Shown piece after piece: positions 1 through 8,841 of a DNA stretch of 64,000 nt. Both the position numbers and the translations under genes were made by a program. Within the stretch, counting starts at the first letter, position 1; each line of letters starts with the position of its first letter. The notes beneath the pieces are model-generated. The model was not told the origin of the DNA and did not search any database. It was given only the letters and a program-made list of their open reading frames with translations. Source of the DNA: Curtobacterium sp. MCPF17_002 (GTDB taxonomy: Bacteria > Actinomycetota > Actinomycetes > Actinomycetales > Microbacteriaceae). The stretch lies in assembly GCF_003234115.2 (NCBI RefSeq), contig NZ_CP126251.1, positions 2,604,001 to 2,668,000 on the forward strand, read 5' to 3'.

Positions 1-366
1 GACAACGAGTCCGCCGCGCTCGATGATGCACTCGATCGCGCGCGGGCATCACGCCGAGTCCACGACATCTCCCGACGCAGGCAAGAAGAAGCCATCGCGG
101 CCTGGCGAGCGCGTGGCGATGACGCGTGGGTCCACGGCGAGTCCGGCCTGTGGCTCAAGGGTGTCCACCACAGCGCCGGCCCACGGTGGCAGGTGTTCCG
201 GCGTCAAGAGGACTGGGGGTCAGGAGCGGGCTCCCTCGGGTACATCCGCCAGACCCCCGATGGGTACGTGGCGATGCCGCCGATCGGATTCCTCTCCGAC
301 GTCTACAGAACCTGCGCGGACGCGGAGCAAGCCCTCCTTGCCGCCGCTGAGCCGCGCACTGAATGA
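1..366 (+). CDS. hypothetical protein, 5'-truncated by the window edge
   Basis: An open frame runs from the first base to TGA at 364-366 and gives 121 residues with no start, so the N-terminus lies outside the window. The start of the visible part is rich in charged residues (Arg, Asp, Glu) and looks helical. The rest is rich in Trp, Gly and Tyr. I recognise no family. It ends 15 bp before the convergent end of the next minus-strand gene. It sits at the distal edge of the type VII toxin and immunity region and could belong to that accessory block, but nothing in the sequence proves this. Confidence 0.5.
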   Translation, partial: DNESAALDDALDRARASRRVHDISRRRQEEAIAAWRARGDDAWVHGESGLWLKGVHHSAGPRWQVFRRQEDWGSGAGSLGYIRQTPDGYVAMPPIGFLSDVYRTCADAEQALLAAAEPRTE

Positions 367-380
367 GCCGGTCTGGTCGA

Positions 381-611
381 TCACGACGGGGCGCTCGCAA
401 TGGTCGTCGCGATACGAGCCGCCAGTTCATCGTCGATCACGTGCGGGTAGTTCAGCCCGTACTCCCACCACGACGAGCAGATGCCGCATCGGTAGAGGTG
501 GCACTGGTGGTCGAGGCTCACTCCAATCAGCTTCGGCTCGTCGGAAGTGGAGATCCAGAACTCACGGCAGTACTTGCAGCCCTGGTCGTGGAATGGGATC
601 GTGCGCGACAT
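381..611 (-). CDS. small Cys-rich hypothetical protein, possible immunity protein
   Basis: 76 residues. I chose the ATG at 611 because a strong GGGAGGAG ribosome site lies about 8 bases upstream; an in-frame start at 659 has no such site. The protein carries a CxxC pair near residues 12-15 and a second Cys cluster (CHLYRC followed by GIC) near residues 37-45, then a Trp-Trp-Glu-Tyr run. This suggests a small zinc-binding fold. It is the last of a row of small minus-strand genes behind the TNT-domain toxin, where immunity genes of polymorphic toxins usually collect. The function is inferred from position only. Confidence 0.5.
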   Translation of the reverse strand: MSRTIPFHDQGCKYCREFWISTSDEPKLIGVSLDHQCHLYRCGICSSWWEYGLNYPHVIDDELAARIATTIASAPS

Positions 612-743
612 GGACGACACTCCTCCCTCGACGACAAACTCTCGTTTTTCGTGGATCACCTAGAAGACCTCACCGCCGGTCCACCATGCGTCCGACTCCG
701 TCCTCACCCGCAGCGTGTTGCGCGAGGGGCAGAGCTCATCGGT

Positions 744-1055
744 TCAGCGCCAATCCCAGGAGAACTTCCACTCGAGCGCGTCGAGCGCGGACGGGTCCAG
801 CTCTGGATGAAGTCGCGAGAAGCTCTGCTTGAACAGATCCATCCCGCGGATCAAGTCATTGTCGACGGAGGCCCAATCGATCTGTGACTGGGTCCTGTAG
901 TCGTGCATCATCTCCTCGAGATCACGGTGAACCGCGTCGGGAACCGACTCCACTGCGACCCAGGACTCGCCAGGCGTCGCGCTGCGACCCTTCCCGATCA
1001 GTTGCAACACTGCTTGGCTGAGAGCGACATCTACGACCAACGGTGGTCCTTTCAT
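744..1055 (-). CDS. small acidic hypothetical protein, possible immunity protein
   Basis: 103 residues, acidic, no membrane segment, ending in an aromatic WKFSWDWR tail. No family recognised. The ATG at 1055 has only a poor ribosome site, so the true start could be internal. It lies between two other small minus-strand genes downstream of the secreted TNT toxin, with no sign of an independent promoter. Small, acidic, orphan proteins in this position are often immunity factors or leftovers from earlier toxin-immunity modules. That reading is inference from context. Confidence 0.45.
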   Translation of the reverse strand: MKGPPLVVDVALSQAVLQLIGKGRSATPGESWVAVESVPDAVHRDLEEMMHDYRTQSQIDWASVDNDLIRGMDLFKQSFSRLHPELDPSALDALEWKFSWDWR

Positions 1056-1205
1056 GGAGGCCAGATCACCCGGGCGACTGCGCGCGCAACGAACCCGGTG
1101 GCGCCGAACGATACACGGTGCGCTGTCACCCAGGGGTAGCCGTGTGCCCGATCCGCCTGCCCGATCTTCTCCTGATCGCCGGGGTGTTCTTCAGCGCTTC
1201 GAAAT

Positions 1206-1460
1206 TCAGCGGACGACGCCGCTCGCGATCAGTTCCTTCAGGTCACGGAGCAGCACGATGAACATCTCGAGCGCGTCGGACTCGTCATGGTAGTCGCGCG
1301 GACCGATCTCGACCGCCCGCTCGTCCGTCGACACCACCCGGTAGCCACCGCCGACCTCGTAGATCGCCACCGCGTCCGGCTTCCCGGTGGGCTGTTGGAA
1401 CCACACCGCACGCTCGAGGCCCTCGGCAGCGATGATCTCCTTGGCAGTTGCCCGATCCAT
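1206..1460 (-). CDS. probable immunity protein of the TNT toxin (Imm59-like)
   Basis: 84 residues, starting at the ATG at 1460, which has an AAGGAGG site about 6 bases upstream; an in-frame ATG 24 bases earlier lacks one. The order is a short N-terminal helix, a strand region around a YRVVSTDERA motif, and a C-terminal helix beginning near ESDALEMFI. From memory this resembles the Imm59 immunity family, which I could not check. It begins 29 bp after the toxin stop codon and is the first gene after it, the usual place for a cognate immunity gene. It would act in the cytosol by blocking the NADase. Function is inferred. Confidence 0.55.
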   Translation of the reverse strand: MDRATAKEIIAAEGLERAVWFQQPTGKPDAVAIYEVGGGYRVVSTDERAVEIGPRDYHDESDALEMFIVLLRDLKELIASGVVR

Positions 1461-1489
1461 GTTCTCCTCCTTGTGGGACGCCACCGTCG

Positions 1490-3694
1490 TCAGATCTCCT
1501 CGATGAGCCCGAGTCGTTTGAGCAGCTCGACCGTCATCGGCATCTCAACCTGACGCCCGCCCCCGTGGGCGCCGAACCCGGCGGCGATGTCGCCTTGGGA
1601 CGCCCGACCGAGGTCGTCGAACGACGAGTTGAAGCGTCGCATGATCCGGTCGACGTCGGCCTGCACCGACTGGGGCGCAGCGTCGTAGTAGCGCTCGATG
1701 TCCGAGAAGTCTCCGACCACGCGGTACTGGTGGTACTGCGCCGGGTCTTCGAGGTACGGGAGGGACCGCTGGTCGTAGGTGTACGGGCCGGATTCGGGCA
1801 CGGGCGACGTGTACCGACCGTCGGACGGGCCGTACCGGTCGAAGACGTCACCGACGTGCGGAACGAGCGGTTCCTTGACGGGCTGACCGGCGTCGTCGAG
1901 GGTGTACCCGCCCTGCGGCACTTCGTCCCAGTTGATGGTGCCGTCGGGCTTCAGGACTGACGCGTCCTTCGGGATCTGGACGTCGTGGGGCCAGACACCG
2001 GTCTGCTCGAAGGCCGCCGCCCGAGCCTCGCCGCCCCAGCTGTTCGCGAGGTAGTCGTGGAGCTGTGTGGGCGTGAGTCCGCTCTCGGTCACCAGGTGAC
2101 TGATGTCGTTGCCGACGGAGTCGACGGACACGTGAGCGTACGCCGGGGACTCCGCGGGGGTCGTGCCGTGGTCACCGGCGCCGTCGGTCTGGTTCCCGTC
2201 GGTCCGACCATCGCCGTGCGAACTGCCCGCGCCGTCCCCACCGGGATGCCCGTCACCCCCTGGCGTGTCGTGTCCGCCGACGCCGGGCCCGGCATCCGTG
2301 CCGTGCCCGGATCCCCCGTCGCCGGAGCCGCCGTGCCCGGTGCTGTCGCCACCACCGTGCGTCGTCGTGCTCTCGCCGTGCCCACCGTGTCCACCGGCCC
2401 CGACCAGCTCAGGCTCGCGCACTGGCGGCGCCTCGACCGTCGATCCGCCGTCGTGCGCGTTCGCGTTGGCGTCCGACCCGGATTCCGAGCGCGCCGGCGG
2501 CACCTCGGCATCGCCGCCGTGGTGCCCGTGCAGGAAGTCACCGAGCCCGGTCTTGAAGTCCGCGATCTTGCCCGTGAAGCCGTGCAGCGTGTCGCCGAGG
2601 CCAGCCGACATGACTCCCTTGAGGTCACCGAGCTTCGGCAGCACGGACGTCAGCCCCTTGGAGGCCCATGCCCCGGCGTCGACCAGGTCGAGGTACTTGC
2701 CCGCCTTGCCGACCGTCCCCGCGACCTCGCCGACCTTGCCGAGGGCCCCGACCTTCCCGGCCTCACCCGCGACGGGGATGAGGAGCGACCCGATGCCCCA
2801 GATCGCCTGGCCCGCTGCCGTACCCGGGTCCTTCGCCCACTCGTCCCAGCCGACGGTCGCCTTGCCGAGACCCTTCCAGGCCTCGCCGGCGTTGTCCCAG
2901 CTCCATGAGTCGTCCGCGGCGCTGTAGCCGATCAGGGACCCCATGCCCTTCCACGCGTTCGTGAGGGTGTCCAGGTGCCAGCCGGAGCCGTCGACGCCGA
3001 CGAGCTGCCCGATGCCCTGCACGGTGCCCCAGATGCCGTCGACCACCACGCCCTTGAGGAGGTTCGGCACGAAGTACAGCGTCTTCTCGCCGCAGCTCTC
3101 CTTCCGGGCCTCAGCGGTGCCCCACGGCAGCTGCGTGCCCATCGGGAGTTCCTTGTACCCGTAGCCCAGCTTGTCGTCGGGGTCGTCGCCCGTCATGGCG
3201 TGCAGCGCCGGGAGGCCCGAGAGCCCGCGGATCGCGTTCGCACACTTCCGCTCGGCTGCCTGGTACGCCACCACCTGGTTGGCGACCCCGTTGATGATGT
3301 CGTTGTTCTCGCCGTTGAGGGTCTCGTCCTCGTCCCACGCACCGTCGTGCGCCTTCACGTCCTTGTGGAGCGCGTTGCCACGCGTGACGTAGGTCTTCAG
3401 CTTGTCGACGATCGGCGTGACCTCGGTGACGAAGTCGTCGAGCGCCTTCGCGACGGTGTCCAGGTCGTCGCCGAACGCGGTGCCCTGCGGCACGATCGGC
3501 GTCATCGCGTCGTAGAGGTCCTGGTCACCGGGACCCTCGTAGCAGTGCGAGATCGGTGTCCACGCGCGATGGATGTCCGCCGTGCCGTCCCGCACGGCGG
3601 ACGCCACGGTCCGGAGCTTGCCGGCCCCGGACGTGATCCCTGAGGTGTCCACGTCCGTGTAGGGGATCTCCCCGACGTTGACGAGTCCGCTCAT
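1490..3694 (-). CDS. type VII-secreted polymorphic toxin with C-terminal TNT (NAD glycohydrolase) domain
   Basis: 734 residues in three parts. Residues 1 to about 160 are helical and WXG100/ESX-substrate-like, with a W...YEGP signature. Residues about 200-390 are rich in Gly, Ala and Leu with amphipathic stretches. Residues about 390-520 form a Gly/His/Asp linker. From about residue 615 to the end it matches the TNT fold known from mycobacterial CpnT: a DRYG...GRYTSP start, RSLP, an HQYRV strand and the GGGRQ motif. The Gln at about 715 lines up with the Gln essential for NAD cleavage in TNT. About 40 extra residues lie between HQYRV and GDIAAGF. The gene ends 29 bp before the presumed immunity gene and follows three WXG100-like genes. 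It probably kills competitors by depleting NAD. Confidence 0.82.
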   Translation of the reverse strand: MSGLVNVGEIPYTDVDTSGITSGAGKLRTVASAVRDGTADIHRAWTPISHCYEGPGDQDLYDAMTPIVPQGTAFGDDLDTVAKALDDFVTEVTPIVDKLKTYVTRGNALHKDVKAHDGAWDEDETLNGENNDIINGVANQVVAYQAAERKCANAIRGLSGLPALHAMTGDDPDDKLGYGYKELPMGTQLPWGTAEARKESCGEKTLYFVPNLLKGVVVDGIWGTVQGIGQLVGVDGSGWHLDTLTNAWKGMGSLIGYSAADDSWSWDNAGEAWKGLGKATVGWDEWAKDPGTAAGQAIWGIGSLLIPVAGEAGKVGALGKVGEVAGTVGKAGKYLDLVDAGAWASKGLTSVLPKLGDLKGVMSAGLGDTLHGFTGKIADFKTGLGDFLHGHHGGDAEVPPARSESGSDANANAHDGGSTVEAPPVREPELVGAGGHGGHGESTTTHGGGDSTGHGGSGDGGSGHGTDAGPGVGGHDTPGGDGHPGGDGAGSSHGDGRTDGNQTDGAGDHGTTPAESPAYAHVSVDSVGNDISHLVTESGLTPTQLHDYLANSWGGEARAAAFEQTGVWPHDVQIPKDASVLKPDGTINWDEVPQGGYTLDDAGQPVKEPLVPHVGDVFDRYGPSDGRYTSPVPESGPYTYDQRSLPYLEDPAQYHQYRVVGDFSDIERYYDAAPQSVQADVDRIMRRFNSSFDDLGRASQGDIAAGFGAHGGGRQVEMPMTVELLKRLGLIEEI

Positions 3695-3736
3695 CGCTGC
3701 TGTTCCCCCTGCTGTCTGCCGCTCGGCTGTGTGCCG

Positions 3737-4120
3737 CTAGTTCGCGCCCGGAGCACCGTCGAACGCCGAGAAGTTGCCGTTCGAGGCCGCTTGGACCGCG
3801 TTCGCCTGCGTCGTCGCCGCCATCTCGTCGTCGTGCTCGATGATCGCCTTCGTCGCACCGGACGCTCCGAGGAGCGACGCTCGGATCCGGTTCTGTATCC
3901 CGGTGAGCGTGTCCTTCCGGTGTTCGAAGAAGCCTGCGATGGCCTCACCGATGACCTGCGACTGCGCTGCGGTCGCCGCGTCCTGCACGACGGTGTCGAC
4001 GCCCTGCACGGATCCGTCCTCGGATCCGCCCAGGGCCGTCGACATCGTGGTCGTCCGGTCCGTGACCGCAGTCAGGACGCTCTCGACGCCCGCGGGGTCG
4101 ACCCGCCACCCGTCGACCAC
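3737..4120 (-). CDS. small T7SS-associated protein, DUF6507-like
   Basis: 127 residues, almost entirely helical, no signal peptide. It begins MVDGWRVDPAGV, a short Trp-containing lead typical of small ESX-associated proteins that I recall as the DUF6507 group. Its stop is 42 bp upstream of the toxin start, and its own start is 1 bp after the stop of the preceding WXG100-like gene, so these genes are translationally coupled. Proteins of this kind usually act as secretion partners or chaperones for the large toxin that follows. The family name is from memory. The association with the toxin is clear from position. Confidence 0.6.
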   Translation of the reverse strand: MVDGWRVDPAGVESVLTAVTDRTTTMSTALGGSEDGSVQGVDTVVQDAATAAQSQVIGEAIAGFFEHRKDTLTGIQNRIRASLLGASGATKAIIEHDDEMAATTQANAVQAASNGNFSAFDGAPGAN

Positions 4121-4121
4121 G

Positions 4122-4439
4122 TCAGCCGATGTTGCCGACGGCCGACTTCGCCTTGCTGATCGCGGACTGCGCCGACTCGTCGTTCGACTGCAGTGACGCG
4201 CGCAGCGTCGCGATGATCGACTTGACCTCGCCCGCGACGGTGTTCCACCGCTGTTCCTTGGCGTGGTAGTCGTCCGAGACGCCGTCGGCCTGGTAGTCGG
4301 CCATCGCGGCCTTCACGTCCGAGTCGCGCTGGGCGATCAGCGACTCGAGCTGTGCCGCCACGGCGTTGAAGTTGTCCTGCGCGTTCTGCGACGCCGCGAC
4401 GTCGTAGTCGCGACGATCTGCCTGGTTGCCACCGCTCAT
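4122..4439 (-). CDS. WXG100/ESAT-6-like secreted protein
   Basis: 105 residues, predicted as two helices joined by a short turn around YQADGVSDDYHAKEQRW. This is the helical-hairpin plan of ESAT-6/CFP-10 proteins, although the strict W-x-G turn is absent. There is no Sec signal, as expected for a type VII substrate. It ends one base before the next gene and starts 30 bp after the previous one, inside a four-gene substrate operon transcribed away from the machine genes. It probably pairs with a neighbouring WXG100-like protein for export through EccC. Confidence 0.65.
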   Translation of the reverse strand: MSGGNQADRRDYDVAASQNAQDNFNAVAAQLESLIAQRDSDVKAAMADYQADGVSDDYHAKEQRWNTVAGEVKSIIATLRASLQSNDESAQSAISKAKSAVGNIG

Positions 4440-4468
4440 GGTGTGTTCTCCCTCTCCCCGAAGATCCG

Positions 4469-4804
4469 TCAGGCGCGGCCGCTGAAGCGGGCCGCGTCGA
4501 AGTTCGAGCTGCCCTCGAGCGAACTCGTGGACTGCGCCATGTCCTGGTCGCCTTCCTGGAACGAGCGGTCCATGCCCGAGATGCCCTGCAGCACGCTCGC
4601 GAGCGCGCCGTTCAGCTCGTTGGCGATGGAGTCCGTCTCGGACTTGAAACGGTCGAAGGCCTGACGCCCCGCACCGTTGAAGCGGCCCTGCAGCGGTTCT
4701 GCCGAGTCGGCGAGCTTGCGGACGAGTGTCCCCAGGTCACCGGAAGCGCCGGACGTCTGCTTGGTCAGGTTGGTGAGGACCTGTGCCCCCATTGCGAACT
4801 TCAT
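4469..4804 (-). CDS. WXG100-family-like secreted protein
   Basis: 111 residues, helix-turn-helix in outline. The turn carries F-N-G (in GRFNGAGRQAFDRF) where classical members have W-x-G, followed by the usual aromatic and charged helix. This is the first gene of the minus-strand substrate operon and is divergent from the FHA/EccD/EccC machine operon across a 130-bp gap that must hold promoters for both. It is a likely secreted partner for the TNT protein. The family assignment rests on size, predicted fold and context rather than a perfect motif. Confidence 0.65.
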   Translation of the reverse strand: MKFAMGAQVLTNLTKQTSGASGDLGTLVRKLADSAEPLQGRFNGAGRQAFDRFKSETDSIANELNGALASVLQGISGMDRSFQEGDQDMAQSTSSLEGSSNFDAARFSGRA

Positions 4805-4934
4805 CGCTCATCCTCTCTGTCTTTCCCCCCACCCCTCAACGGGTGACAGCGAACGCGGCCAGCCTAGACCACCACCGCGGCGCGCGTCACGCCCCGCTTC
4901 TGACATGATCGGACGTGCCGATGGGAGGTGAGGC

Positions 4935-6029
4935 ATGTCGTCGATCGTGGTCGAGACCGTGGTCCCCGTGATGACCTGTGGTCGCTGCGGTGTCGCGTCG
5001 ACGCAGGGGCAGCGCTTCTGCACCGATTGCGGCGCCCTCCTCGGACGGACCGTCGCGTCCGCCGAGTACGACGCGCTGCAGGGCGTCGCCGCCGCAGGTG
5101 CGGGTGGCGTCCTCCTCGCACGACTCGTCGACCTCGTCGTGTGCCTCCTCGGTGGCGCCGCCGGTGCTGCCCTCCTCTTCCTCGCCCACACCGCGGTCCC
5201 CTCGTCGGACCCGGTGGGCACGGCCGTCGCCGGAGCCGTCGCGGGGCTCGTCGTGACGGCCGCGATCGTGGTGATCCGTGCCTCCAGGACCGGTCGCGGA
5301 CCCGGCGGTCTGCTCGTCGGCACCCGGGTCGTCGACGTGGACGACGCACTGCCCGCCGGACCCGTCCGGCAGATCGCGCGACTCGGCGGCGGTCCGCACC
5401 GTCGCGCGTCCGGTGCCGGCCCGTGGGCGGCGGCGACCGGCACGGTGACCGCGTCGCTCCGGACCGGACGCGAACCCCTCGACCCCGCTGCGCCCGCGCT
5501 CGGCACCGCGTTCGGTGCGGCCGCGTCGGCGGGTGTCCGTCCCGGATCGGCTCCTCTGCCTGGAGGCGCGGTGGAAGCCGGTCTCGACGCCACACGTCGT
5601 GCCGGGTTCGGTTCCACCCCCGCGGCCGGTCCGGACAGCGGGTTCGGGTCCGTCCCGCCCCCGACCGCACCCGTCGCCGACGACTCCGTGCCGGTCGACG
5701 CGGTCGTCCTGCGCTTCGACTCGGGCGTCCTGCACTGGTTCCGCGGTACCTGTGTGATCGGCCGGAACCCCGAGGCCGAGCCCGGCGTCGCCACGGTCGC
5801 GGTGCCGGACCTGTCCCGCACGCTGTCGAAGACGCACGTCGCCCTCGTGCAGGTCGACGGCGCGGTGGTGCTCCGCGACCTCGGTTCGACCAACGGCACG
5901 TCGGTGATCCGTCCGGACGCCTCGTTCGAGGACCTCGTCCCCGGCGTCGACCTGCCCGTCCCCGCCGGCTCGACGGTCCGGATCGGCGACCACGCGTTCG
6001 TGGTCGACCGGGTCGGAGCGACGACGTGA
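4935..6029 (+). CDS. zinc-ribbon / membrane / FHA-domain protein of the T7SS
   Basis: 364 residues. The N-terminus has two CxxC pairs (CGRCGV and CTDCGA, residues about 15-33), a zinc ribbon. Two hydrophobic helices follow at about 60-85 and 95-115, resembling part of an RDD domain, then a Pro/Gly-rich linker. The last 100 residues form an FHA domain (GRNPEAEP, LSKTHV, DLGSTNGTS) that binds phosphothreonine. FHA proteins are regular partners of actinobacterial ESX machines and link secretion to Ser/Thr kinase signalling. A GGGAGGTGAGG ribosome site precedes the ATG. Its stop overlaps the next start as GTGA. Confidence 0.8.
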   Translation: MSSIVVETVVPVMTCGRCGVASTQGQRFCTDCGALLGRTVASAEYDALQGVAAAGAGGVLLARLVDLVVCLLGGAAGAALLFLAHTAVPSSDPVGTAVAGAVAGLVVTAAIVVIRASRTGRGPGGLLVGTRVVDVDDALPAGPVRQIARLGGGPHRRASGAGPWAAATGTVTASLRTGREPLDPAAPALGTAFGAAASAGVRPGSAPLPGGAVEAGLDATRRAGFGSTPAAGPDSGFGSVPPPTAPVADDSVPVDAVVLRFDSGVLHWFRGTCVIGRNPEAEPGVATVAVPDLSRTLSKTHVALVQVDGAVVLRDLGSTNGTSVIRPDASFEDLVPGVDLPVPAGSTVRIGDHAFVVDRVGATT

Positions 6030-7135
6030 CCCCGTTCCGCCGCGGTGTGACGGACGACGACCGTCCCGCCGCGAAGCACCCGCTCGTGGACTCGGCGGGC
6101 GACGGCAGCATCCGGTACGAGAGCCGCGCCGGCATCGTCCGGCTCGGCCGTGCCCAGGCCGACCTGCTCGCCACCGCGGCAGCCGAGGGCGCTCGACCGA
6201 TCCTGGTGACGGACGGGCTGTCCGTCGTGACCGAGGCCTTCCGCCAGGCGCTCGTCGAGGCCGGCGGCGCGTGGGTGGTCCGTGGCGACGACGGCCTGCG
6301 GAACGGGCTCGACGGCGGCCGACTCGAGGACTTCACCGATGCGCTGCGCACCGGACCACCCACCTCGGTGGCGGACGTCGCGGTCGGGTACCTGCGCCCG
6401 TGGACGCCCACCGCCGACCAGCTCGTCGTCTCCGTCTCGGTCCGCCACCGTGCCGCCGCCGAGACCGTCCTCGGCACGACGACCGAGCTCCTCGCGACCG
6501 AGCTCGCCGGCGCGGCGCCGACCGGCTGGGGGACGCACGAGCCCGCCGGACGGGCGTGGGACCGACGCGCGCTCACCGAGGCGGCGCGGGCGCGCATGCC
6601 CGACCCGACGCGGTTCCTGGTCGTCGGCTCCGCCGAGGCGCCGCTCGCCCTCACCGTCACGGCGCAGCGGACCGAACACGGCGTCGAGGAGCTCACCACG
6701 GGCCTGCTCTCGGTCGGCTCGCTCGGGGACCCCGTCGCCGACATGCGGGTCGCCGCCGTGCCCCAGGTCCTCGGTCGGCTCGCGATGACGCAACTGCCGC
6801 TCTTCGCCCTGGTGCTCCGGCGTCCCGGCAGCGCAGACCTCGCGCAGGGGCCGCGCCTGGCCCTGCCCCCAGTGCCCGTCGCGATGCTCATCGGCGCCCC
6901 GGCGGTCCGGCAGCTCGAGCTCGACGTCGAGGGGATGCGGGACCGCTTCGGCGCCTTCATCGCCGGGCGTCCGCGGATCCCGGCGCTCGTGCTGCCCTTC
7001 GGCCGGCACCCGGACCGCAACCCGGTCGAGCAGCTGGCCGCGATCATCGACCACATCGGGCGCGACCGCGTGGCCCACGCCGTCAGCATGGACGACCGCA
7101 CGAGGGAGCAGGTGCAGCGTGCCGCGGAACAGTGA
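6026..7135 (+). CDS. T7SS-associated protein of unknown function (DUF6177-like)
   Basis: 369 residues, starting at the GTG at 6026 that overlaps the stop of the FHA gene. It is a soluble alpha/beta protein with no membrane segment. I recall that proteins of this size beside FHA and EccD genes in Microbacteriaceae are labelled DUF6177, but I cannot verify that. It contains no visible ATPase or protease motif. It lies in the middle of the machine operon and overlaps the next gene by 17 bp, so it is very likely a structural or regulatory part of this type of T7SS. Confidence 0.6.
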   Translation: MTPFRRGVTDDDRPAAKHPLVDSAGDGSIRYESRAGIVRLGRAQADLLATAAAEGARPILVTDGLSVVTEAFRQALVEAGGAWVVRGDDGLRNGLDGGRLEDFTDALRTGPPTSVADVAVGYLRPWTPTADQLVVSVSVRHRAAAETVLGTTTELLATELAGAAPTGWGTHEPAGRAWDRRALTEAARARMPDPTRFLVVGSAEAPLALTVTAQRTEHGVEELTTGLLSVGSLGDPVADMRVAAVPQVLGRLAMTQLPLFALVLRRPGSADLAQGPRLALPPVPVAMLIGAPAVRQLELDVEGMRDRFGAFIAGRPRIPALVLPFGRHPDRNPVEQLAAIIDHIGRDRVAHAVSMDDRTREQVQRAAEQ

Positions 7136-7475
7136 CTCGATCCTGCTGGAGAGCGTCTCGACGCACCGACGTCGGCTCCGGCAGGCGTTCGTGCTCGGGC
7201 GGCTCGCCGACCGCCGGCTGGTGAACGACAACGTCAAGCGGTTCATCGGCAGCGTCGTGCTCGCGGCGGTCGTCGGCGTCGGGTGTCTCGGGTACTCGTT
7301 CGTCACGAACGCGCTGGCGCAACAGGCAGCACAGCAACAAGCACAGTTGACGCCGACGCCGACACCGGTGGCGACCCAGCAGCAGACCCAGCAGCAGACC
7401 CAGCAGCAGACCCAGCAGACGCAGCAGCAGCGCACACAGCAACCGCAACCGGCAGAACCGCAGGAGACCAAGTGA
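7119..7475 (+). CDS. short EccB-like single-pass membrane protein with Gln-rich tail
   Basis: 118 residues from the GTG at 7119. Residues 1-45 are basic (STHRRRLRQAF, RLADRRLVND), a membrane helix follows at about 45-66, and the rest is a Gln-rich extracytoplasmic tail dominated by repeated QQT units (DNA about 7378-7440). The basic lead plus one helix matches the N-terminal layout of EccB, the core T7SS membrane subunit, but the large periplasmic domain of EccB is missing. It overlaps both neighbours (17 bp and 4 bp), so it is coupled to the machine. Whether it truly replaces EccB is inference. The QQT repeat probably varies in length between strains. Confidence 0.6.
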   Translation: MPRNSDSILLESVSTHRRRLRQAFVLGRLADRRLVNDNVKRFIGSVVLAAVVGVGCLGYSFVTNALAQQAAQQQAQLTPTPTPVATQQQTQQQTQQQTQQTQQQRTQQPQPAEPQETK

Positions 7476-8839
7476 CCGACTTCACCCGCGTGACCGTGGT
7501 CGGCGCCGGCCGTCGCGCCGACGTCGTCGTCGCATCGGACGAGCCGTTCGCCGGGCTGCTGCCACGGCTGGTCGACATCCTCGACGAGCCCATCGCGGAC
7601 AGCGCGCACCCGGTCGCGCTCGTGCGGGTCACCGGCGAAGAGGTCTCCCTCGCCGCGGACGCCGCCGCGCAGGAGATCGCCGACGGCGAGGTCCTGCACC
7701 TCGTCCGCCGTGCCGATGCCCCGCCGCCACCCGAGGTCTCGGACGTGACCGACGCCGTCGCCGACTCGCTCGGCCGCCGCTCGGACGGCTGGGGCACGGC
7801 CGCACGCCAGTCGGTCGCCGCCGCCGCCGTCGGGGCGACCGCCTCGGTCGTCGGCACCCTCGTGGTCGCGGCCTTCACGGTCGCCACCGTCCGCGCGGCC
7901 TTCGACGGCGGGACGGTCTCCCCCGCGGTGCTGCCGTCCGTGCTCGTCGGCAGCGGTGTCGTCCTGGCGATCGCGGCGCTCATCGCCGGACGCGCCGGCG
8001 CTCGCTGGACCGGCGTCGCCCTGACCGCCGCGGCCACCGGGCTCGCACTGCCGATCGGGCTCGCGGTCGGGCCCGTGGTCGGCCGCGAGGGCGACCAGCC
8101 CGCGATGGTCGCCGCACTCGTGCTCGTCTGGGCGTGGATCGCGCTCGGCCTCGGGCTCGGCGTCGGCCAGCGCACCCGGACGATCGGCGTCGCGGCCGTC
8201 GTCGGCGTGCTGCTGCCCCTGTTCGGCATGGTCACCTGGCTCACCCCGGCACCGCAGGCCGCCGGCTGGGGCGTGGTCGGCATCGCCGCGATCGTCGTCT
8301 GCGGGCTCCTGCCGTCGGTGGCGATGTCCTCCGCCGGGCTCACCGGCCTCGACGACCGGGTGAGCGGTGGCGAACCGGTGGCACGCGACGGCGTCGTCAC
8401 GGCGCTCAACGACGCCTACCGGGCACTCGACTGGACCACCGCCGCGGTGGCCGCGCCCATCGCCCTCGCCGGTGCCGCGCTCCTCTCCGACGGCGACCCC
8501 TGGGCGGTCGGCCTCGGAGCGGCGGTCGTCGTGGTGGCCGCGCTCCGCACCCGGGCGTTCCCGCTGACCCTGCAGGGCGTGCTGCTCTGGAGCGCCGTCG
8601 TCGTCGCCGCGGTGCTCGGACTCCTCGGGCACGCCGCGACCGCACCGTTCCAGGTCCTCGGTGCCCTCGCCGGCCTCGGTGTGCTCGGTGCCCTGCTCGC
8701 CGGGGTCCGGCCGGCGGCCCACCAGCGGGCACGCCTCCGGTCGCTCGGCAACGTGCTCGAGACCGTCTCGGTCGTCGTGGCGCTGCCGCTGCTCCTCGGC
8801 ACGTTCGGGCTCTTCGCCGCACTGCTGGAGACGTTCTGA
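7472..8839 (+). CDS. eccD: type VII secretion integral membrane protein EccD
   Basis: 455 residues, starting at the GTG at 7472 in a GTGA overlap. Residues 1-85 form the ubiquitin-like cytosolic domain typical of EccD (VTVVGAGRRADVVV at the start). The rest is about eleven hydrophobic helices with short loops. EccD lines the inner-membrane pore of ESX machines, and its ubiquitin-like domain contacts EccC. The length is near that of mycobacterial EccD (about 470-500). It ends two bases before the next ATG. Confidence 0.85.
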   Translation: MTDFTRVTVVGAGRRADVVVASDEPFAGLLPRLVDILDEPIADSAHPVALVRVTGEEVSLAADAAAQEIADGEVLHLVRRADAPPPPEVSDVTDAVADSLGRRSDGWGTAARQSVAAAAVGATASVVGTLVVAAFTVATVRAAFDGGTVSPAVLPSVLVGSGVVLAIAALIAGRAGARWTGVALTAAATGLALPIGLAVGPVVGREGDQPAMVAALVLVWAWIALGLGLGVGQRTRTIGVAAVVGVLLPLFGMVTWLTPAPQAAGWGVVGIAAIVVCGLLPSVAMSSAGLTGLDDRVSGGEPVARDGVVTALNDAYRALDWTTAAVAAPIALAGAALLSDGDPWAVGLGAAVVVVAALRTRAFPLTLQGVLLWSAVVVAAVLGLLGHAATAPFQVLGALAGLGVLGALLAGVRPAAHQRARLRSLGNVLETVSVVVALPLLLGTFGLFAALLETF

Positions 8840-8841
8840 CG

